Shown piece by piece: positions 5,278 to 5,445 of a stretch of DNA of 5,445 nucleotides. The translations under genes and the position numbers were made by a program. Every line of letters starts with the position of its first letter. The first letter of the stretch is position 1. A model generated the notes under the pieces. That model worked only from the letters and a program-made list of their open reading frames with translations. It had not been told where the DNA came from and ran no database searches. Origin of the DNA: Dehalococcoidales bacterium (GTDB lineage Bacteria; Chloroflexota; Dehalococcoidia; Dehalococcoidales; UBA3254); the NCBI GenBank assembly GCA_028718465.1, contig JAQULX010000223.1:1-5445 (forward strand), read 5' to 3'.

Positions 5278-5445
5278 ATGGGTGTTATTACAACCAGTCA
5301 TTTTGCGGAACTTCTGTGGCCGGGAATCAAAGCCATCTATGGTGCAGAATACGCTGAATATCCCGAAGAGTACAAGCAGATTTTCAAAGTAGAGCCTTCC
5401 GACAGAGCGTATGAGGAAATTCTCGGTTGGAGTGGGTTCGGGCTT
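5278..5445 (+). CDS. Major capsid protein (3' partial)
   Basis: Only the first 56 residues are in the window and the frame runs off the right edge. The N-terminus reads MGVITTSHFAELLWPGIKAI, then YGAEYAEYPEEYKQIFKVEP, a run of charged residues and EILGWSGFGL. The order I-T-x-x-x-F-A-x-L-L-W-P-G, E-Y-P-E-E-Y-x-x-I-F and a late G-x-S-G-F-G-L is one I know from coat proteins of this portal and scaffold group, and is loosely like Mu-type gpT, which also opens with ITP/IT and a Y-x-x-I-A segment. Position supports it: coat normally follows the scaffold and the decoration-like gene. The product should be the HK97-fold shell subunit, folded with help from the co-chaperonin encoded upstream. Gene length and any maturation cleavage site are outside the view. 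Confidence 0.82.
   Translation, partial: MGVITTSHFAELLWPGIKAIYGAEYAEYPEEYKQIFKVEPSDRAYEEILGWSGFGL

Overview
The window is a piece of a tailed double-stranded DNA phage (or prophage) genome carrying the DNA-packaging and head-assembly module. All genes are on the + strand, tightly packed and often overlapping, with clear Shine-Dalgarno sites, so the host is a bacterium that uses SD-led initiation. No gene places the host more precisely, and nothing (no integrase or tRNA) shows whether the phage is temperate.

Layout: the 3' end of the terminase large subunit, nuclease domain (left edge to 694); a complete P22-like portal protein with a C-terminal coiled coil (697-2787); a small protein overprinted on the portal tail in another frame (2645-2893); a GroES-like co-chaperonin (2890-3219); a scaffold-like protein whose reading frame is cut by one in-frame TAA (3212-3547, resuming to 4081); an uncharacterised head-module protein (4084-4620); a beta-rich capsid-associated or decoration-like protein (4632-5213); a 64-base spacer with a hairpin; and the start of the major capsid protein (5278 to the right edge). 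There is no gene-free stretch longer than about 65 bases.

The genes fit one process. Scaffold and coat co-assemble on the portal into a procapsid, the terminase threads DNA through the portal, and the capsid-associated protein probably stabilises the shell. The co-chaperonin probably works with host GroEL to fold the coat protein, as gp31 does in T4.

The strongest anomaly is the scaffold: both halves look like one continuous, conserved protein in the same frame, yet a TAA separates them. TAA is the normal terminator of five other genes here, so global recoding of TAA is ruled out. Site-specific readthrough, a two-polypeptide scaffold, a nonsense mutation and a sequence error remain. Other points worth a look are the 143-base out-of-frame overlap at the portal 3' end and the unusual mobile-loop tripeptide of the co-chaperonin. 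I saw no wholly new system such as a defence island, CRISPR array, RNA gene or mobile element.
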